64,000 bases of DNA, from NCBI RefSeq assembly GCF_041438805.1, contig NZ_CP109190.1, positions 558,001-622,000 of the forward strand, written 5' to 3'. Source of the stretch: Streptomyces sp. NBC_01707. GTDB taxonomy: Bacteria > Actinomycetota > Actinomycetes > Streptomycetales > Streptomycetaceae. The notes under the pieces were generated by a model. It saw only the letters and a program-made list of their open reading frames with translations. It had not been told where the DNA came from and did not search any database. The translations under genes and the position numbers were made by a program. Shown here one piece after another: positions 61,379-64,000 of this stretch (within the stretch, counting starts at the first letter, position 1; every line of letters starts with the position of its first letter).

Positions 61379-61946
61379 TCAAATGGCGGCGGCCGCAGTC
61401 GGGCACCGGGCCATGAGGTCCGGAACCCGGTCGTGCGGTGATGTCTGGCCTAGCGTGATGGCGAGCTTGCCGTCCTCGGCTTCCATGCCGCCGAGCCGGA
61501 CCTTCCTCCGGTGTGGCACCTCGACCTGACGGAACTTCTCGCCTTTCGGGACGTCATCGACGGCGACTTTGACGATGCAGTGCCCCTATGCGTACTCGGA
61601 GGGGCCGAAGTTGCCGTTGACCGCTACGTCCCGGCGGCGTCGTAGACGGAGGTTCCGTCGACGAAGTCGTCGAAGCCTCCGGTTCCCCAACTTCCGGTGT
61701 CGGTGGTGCGAACGACTCCGTCAGTGAGGGCGGATGCGCCGGTGAATGAGAACGTGGCCGGTTCGTCGAAGCCACTGCCGGCCATGACGGCTCAGGCAGC
61801 CTCGACGATTCCTGCGCCTGGGACCAGGTCTACGAGACCTTTGACCGCGGGGTCACCAGTCGTTCGGCGGACGGCCGTGCGGGCGCGGGTGGCATAGCGG
61901 GCACGGCGGGCATTTCAACAGACGGTGGTAGTACTTTGGTGGTCAT
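61379..61946 (-). pseudogene. Degenerate coding region (several broken frames)
   Basis: Coding-like segments on one strand in shifting frames. They include a start TTKVLPPSVEMPAVPAMPP; then RTAVRRTTGDPAVKGLVDL to a stop; MAGSGFDEPATFSFTGASA to GFDDFVDGTSVYDAAGT; RRDVAVNGNFGPSEYA to a stop; and HCIVKVAVDDVPKGEKFR to AITLGQTSPHDRVPDLM. The parent family is not recognised. This looks like one or two decayed genes rather than several short real ones. Confidence 0.4.
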
Positions 61947-62344
61947 CGTCCCCCCCGGGATTCGTTCCAGATCGGGATGGTATCCCGAATCGGCGCAGGT
62001 AGGGCCGGTTTTTACGAACAGCCGTGCGGACCTGGCGAGCTGTCACTGCATATGCCCGGCGCCGCTCGGCGAGTTCATCGTTCGCCGAGGTCCGTGAAGG
62101 CCGCGGCGCACTCCGCGGTCGTGTCGGCTTCTCCGGTACGTCAGTTGTGCGGGTTCGCCCTGCCGTACCCGATCCCGCCGATCTCGTGCGCCCTCTTGTG
62201 ACGATTGCCATGGACGCAGGAGGCGCGTGCGCCTGTACGAGGGTCTGCATTGCGGCCGACAGAAGCCGATGGGGTTTCAGGGGCCTGTTGCAGGTCACCC
62301 GAAACGTATCAACCGAACGAGGACGACCATCGGGAGTGAGGCAC
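61947..62344. other. Stretch without recognisable genes
   Basis: About 400 bases before the whiB-like gene, holding its promoter. No supported feature. Confidence 0.4.
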
Positions 62345-62599
62345 ATGGAGAACTGGCGTACGCAGGCGGCCTGCCGTGGTGAGGACCCCGATCTGTTCTT
62401 CCCCATCGGAAGCACCGGCCCTGCACTCGTGCAGACGGAGGAGGCGAAGGCGGTGTGCCGCGGATGCCCGGTTCGGGAGCTGTGTCTGGAGTGGGCCATG
62501 GAACACGGTCAGGACTCCGGCGTATGGGGTGGCCTGGGTGAGGCCGAACGGCGTGCGCTGAAGCGCCGCACCCGCAGGCGTGCTCAGGAATCCGGATAA
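62345..62599 (+). CDS. WhiB-family iron-sulfur transcription factor
   Basis: An 84-residue Wbl protein. The four cluster cysteines are C10 in AACRGEDPDLFF, C38 and C41 in VCRGCPV, and C47 in LCLEWA. The turn GVWGGLGEAER and basic tail RRALKRRTRRR follow, the latter for DNA or sigma-factor contact. GGGAGTGAGG precedes the ATG. Which of the Streptomyces Wbl classes it belongs to cannot be told here. Confidence 0.92.
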   Translation: MENWRTQAACRGEDPDLFFPIGSTGPALVQTEEAKAVCRGCPVRELCLEWAMEHGQDSGVWGGLGEAERRALKRRTRRRAQESG

Positions 62600-62616
62600 G
62601 GACGGATGATGCATCC

Positions 62617-62904
62617 ATGGACTCAACGGCCTGGCTTCTCGTCGGCGCGGTCGCCGCACTGCTCACCATGGGGGTCGCCGGCGTCCTTCTGATCCGGCTG
62701 GTCCGGGCAAGAAGGCTGCTGATCGACGCAGGGATTCCGCTGCGGAACAAGGCGTTGGTGTGGGCGGCGGCGATCTACACCGTGTGTCCCGTCGACCTCA
62801 TCCCTGACCCCGTCTATCTCGACGACATCGGGTTCCTGCTGCTGGCGCTGCGCTCGCTCTCCGCCCACGGCCGCGGACAACTCGGGCGCCGCCCTCCCGC
62901 ATAA
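62617..62904 (+). CDS. DUF1232 (YkvA-like) membrane protein
   Basis: A 95-residue protein. One membrane helix (about 5-27) is followed by the DUF1232 core IYTVCPVDLIPDPVYLDDIGFLLLALR, in which the PxDLIPD motif is diagnostic. It begins 17 bases after the whiB-like stop and is likely co-transcribed. Function of the family is unknown. Confidence 0.82.
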   Translation: MDSTAWLLVGAVAALLTMGVAGVLLIRLVRARRLLIDAGIPLRNKALVWAAAIYTVCPVDLIPDPVYLDDIGFLLLALRSLSAHGRGQLGRRPPA

Positions 62905-63718
62905 GGGCGGCCCGCCCCACGCCCGACCGGGTCCCGGTCGACCGGTGGCGTACGGACTTGTCCTCCTGGTGACCGGTGGTGTGCCGGTCGAACCCGGCCG
63001 GCAGGTCGTCCAGGTCGAAGCGGGTATGGCAGGCAAGTCGGCCTCCGACGCCGACGCATCAGCCCCGCAGATCGGAGAGGGCCTCGTCACCGCGGCCGAG
63101 ATCGTTCACCGCGAGGTTCTCCTCCAGGTGGTCGAGAGATACCGGTGCCCGGAATCGCCGGCACCGACGGCGAGTCGCGATCAGCGAGGCGATCGCGCCC
63201 GCGCGATGGGCGCGCCCAGGCGTGCTCCGACCTTGCCGGGCCGTACGGTGCCGAGTGGGCTGCCACCACCGCCGAGCGGGAAGCACCGCACGTGCGCGAA
63301 GCCCGCTTCCTCGCATTCCACGTGCAGCCCCCAGTCACCGGCATGCCCGTCCTGTACCGCCATGACGGGTGCGATAGCCCGGGCCTCGGCGAACTGGGCG
63401 GAGTCCACCACGGCCACCTGCCCTGCCGAACGGTGCCGGGTCCCTGGCGGAGCGCACCGGTCCTGCACCGCCCGCTTGCGTGTCACCGCACCCGGATCCA
63501 TGCGCCAGCCCCGTGAAGTACGTCACATCGCCGTGCGCGGGACCGTGATCGCCGTGGGCACCCCGTGCCGACAACGGCCCGCCGCTGTCGGCCGATCTGA
63601 GGGTTCCCCGTCGACGCGCCGGGCCCTGCGTCGCGCCGGGTCGACTTAGGCCACCCTTCCCCGTAGCCGCAGTCGCCTGATACATGTGTAATTCCGACAG
63701 CTCATCGAAAGCCGCACA
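62905..63718. other. Stretch with possible universal-stress-protein remnants
   Basis: About 810 bases. Patches such as AEWAATTAEREAPHVREARF followed by LAFHVQPPVTG resemble parts of UspA domains but sit in broken frames with no start. No intact gene could be supported. Confidence 0.3.
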
Positions 63719-63970
63719 ATGAACGAGGAAAATCTCACCGGTCACATACCCTTCACCATCGATCTGACCTTCGAGGAAGCTCGACGACGGGCAGAGGTCG
63801 TGACCGCACTCGGGCAAGACTGGGACCCGGTCGCCGCTCTCCAGAGCGAGGACGAGGCCTACACACTCCTTTACTCGAACCTTGACGCCGAGCAGCAGCG
63901 CACCTACGACCTGCTCGTGGCAGCCGGAGTCCTGCCAGGAGGGGAGCCGGGCCGTGCGGCTGCCCATTGA
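63719..63970 (+). CDS. DUF6400-like small protein
   Basis: An 83-residue acidic protein. IPFTIDLTFEEARRRAEVVTA, LGQDWDPVAALQSEDEAYTLL and DAEQQRTYDLLVAAGVLP give a helical bundle pattern I associate with the actinobacterial DUF6400 family. Function unknown. The next gene starts inside its last 17 bases, after an AGGAGG site, so the two are coupled. Confidence 0.65.
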   Translation: MNEENLTGHIPFTIDLTFEEARRRAEVVTALGQDWDPVAALQSEDEAYTLLYSNLDAEQQRTYDLLVAAGVLPGGEPGRAAAH

Positions 63971-64000
63971 TCCGCAGGCCGACATCGCCCGCCGCGCCTG
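63954..64000 (+). CDS. Start of a coupled gene, truncated by window end
   Basis: GTG start eight bases after AGGAGGGG. The first residues are RLPIDPQADIARRA. It overlaps the DUF6400-like gene by 17 bases. Too little is present to identify. Confidence 0.5.
   Translation, partial: MRLPIDPQADIARRA

Noticed and set aside
63335..63985. 216-codon reverse frame at the right end
   Set aside because: Antisense to the DUF6400-like gene, which has natural composition and couples to the next gene.
1..64000. CRISPR arrays, tRNA, rRNA or intact prophage/integrase
   Set aside because: No regularly spaced repeats, no cloverleaf-type sequence and no integrase or phage structural gene was recognised by eye; a covariance-model scan would be needed to exclude tRNAs.

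Overview
The window is chromosomal DNA from a high-GC actinomycete, almost certainly a Streptomyces. The evidence is strong third-position GC in nearly every gene, frequent GTG starts and 4-base GTGA/ATGA overlaps, and a mycothione reductase. A WhiB protein, an ECF41-type sigma factor, an iron box of the DmdR/IdeR type and a das-like chitin-sugar cluster point the same way. No rRNA, tRNA or CRISPR array was seen.

Layout. 1-8009: a sugar/acid catabolic cluster. A five-gene leftward operon (CoA-transferase, solute-binding-like protein, enoyl-CoA hydratase, fumarylacetoacetase-fold hydrolase, LacI regulator) diverges from an SDR plus a DUF4432-type epimerase-like gene. A palindromic LacI-type operator lies between them and a ThuA-like gene enters from the left. 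8272-18334: small-molecule detoxification genes, namely a GlxA-type AraC regulator overlapping an HD-fold hydratase, a tautomerase, a cupin with a frameshifted tail, a glutamate racemase, a SnoaL-like protein, a SELENBP1-type methanethiol oxidase, a Nit1C-like nitrilase and its probable MarR regulator. 18633-22693: a TetR/MFS efflux pair with visible operators, then mycothione reductase. 22.7-25.1 kb: a scar of decayed IS5-type elements, a truncated acetyltransferase and two unknown small genes.

25-40 kb is the most interesting stretch. Redox and electrophile genes (two DsbA-fold proteins, muconolactone isomerase, nitronate monooxygenase, Ohr, a zinc alcohol dehydrogenase, two NemR-like TetR regulators, a YedY-like molybdoenzyme with its cytochrome b) are interleaved with three recurring DNA motifs. 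GAGCATATGCTC marks a putative MarR regulon (nitrilase, marR itself, an unknown gene at 30.3 kb). GTCACC-N9-GGTGAC occurs six times at three loci: next to a CGNR zinc-finger regulator, next to ohr, and before the molybdoenzyme operon. CGACCGACCATATTG is shared by the promoters of the alcohol dehydrogenase and its adjacent tetR. Two small proteins, absent from standard functional families known to me, share the core RFGxLPxRIRPE. One lies just upstream of the CGNR gene and the other beside ohr, so both adjoin the GTCACC motif.

40-53.5 kb: a chimeric ABC/beta-propeller pseudogene next to an iron box, DUF2470, a Rieske lipoprotein, a DJ-1 protein, an ECF41 sigma factor coupled to a flavoprotein, two paralogous SDRs, phosphoketolase, and a 57-residue protein translationally coupled to FabV enoyl reductase. 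53.7-61.1 kb: a das-like cluster of GntR regulator, sugar-binding lipoprotein, two permeases, GH20 hexosaminidase and a secreted CBM/GH16 enzyme, without its own ATPase. 61.2-64.0 kb: a 44-residue Cys-rich metallothionein-like protein, a degenerate coding patch, WhiB, DUF1232, a DUF6400-like gene and the start of a coupled gene.

Functions are from recognition of motifs and family resemblance only; no database search was run.
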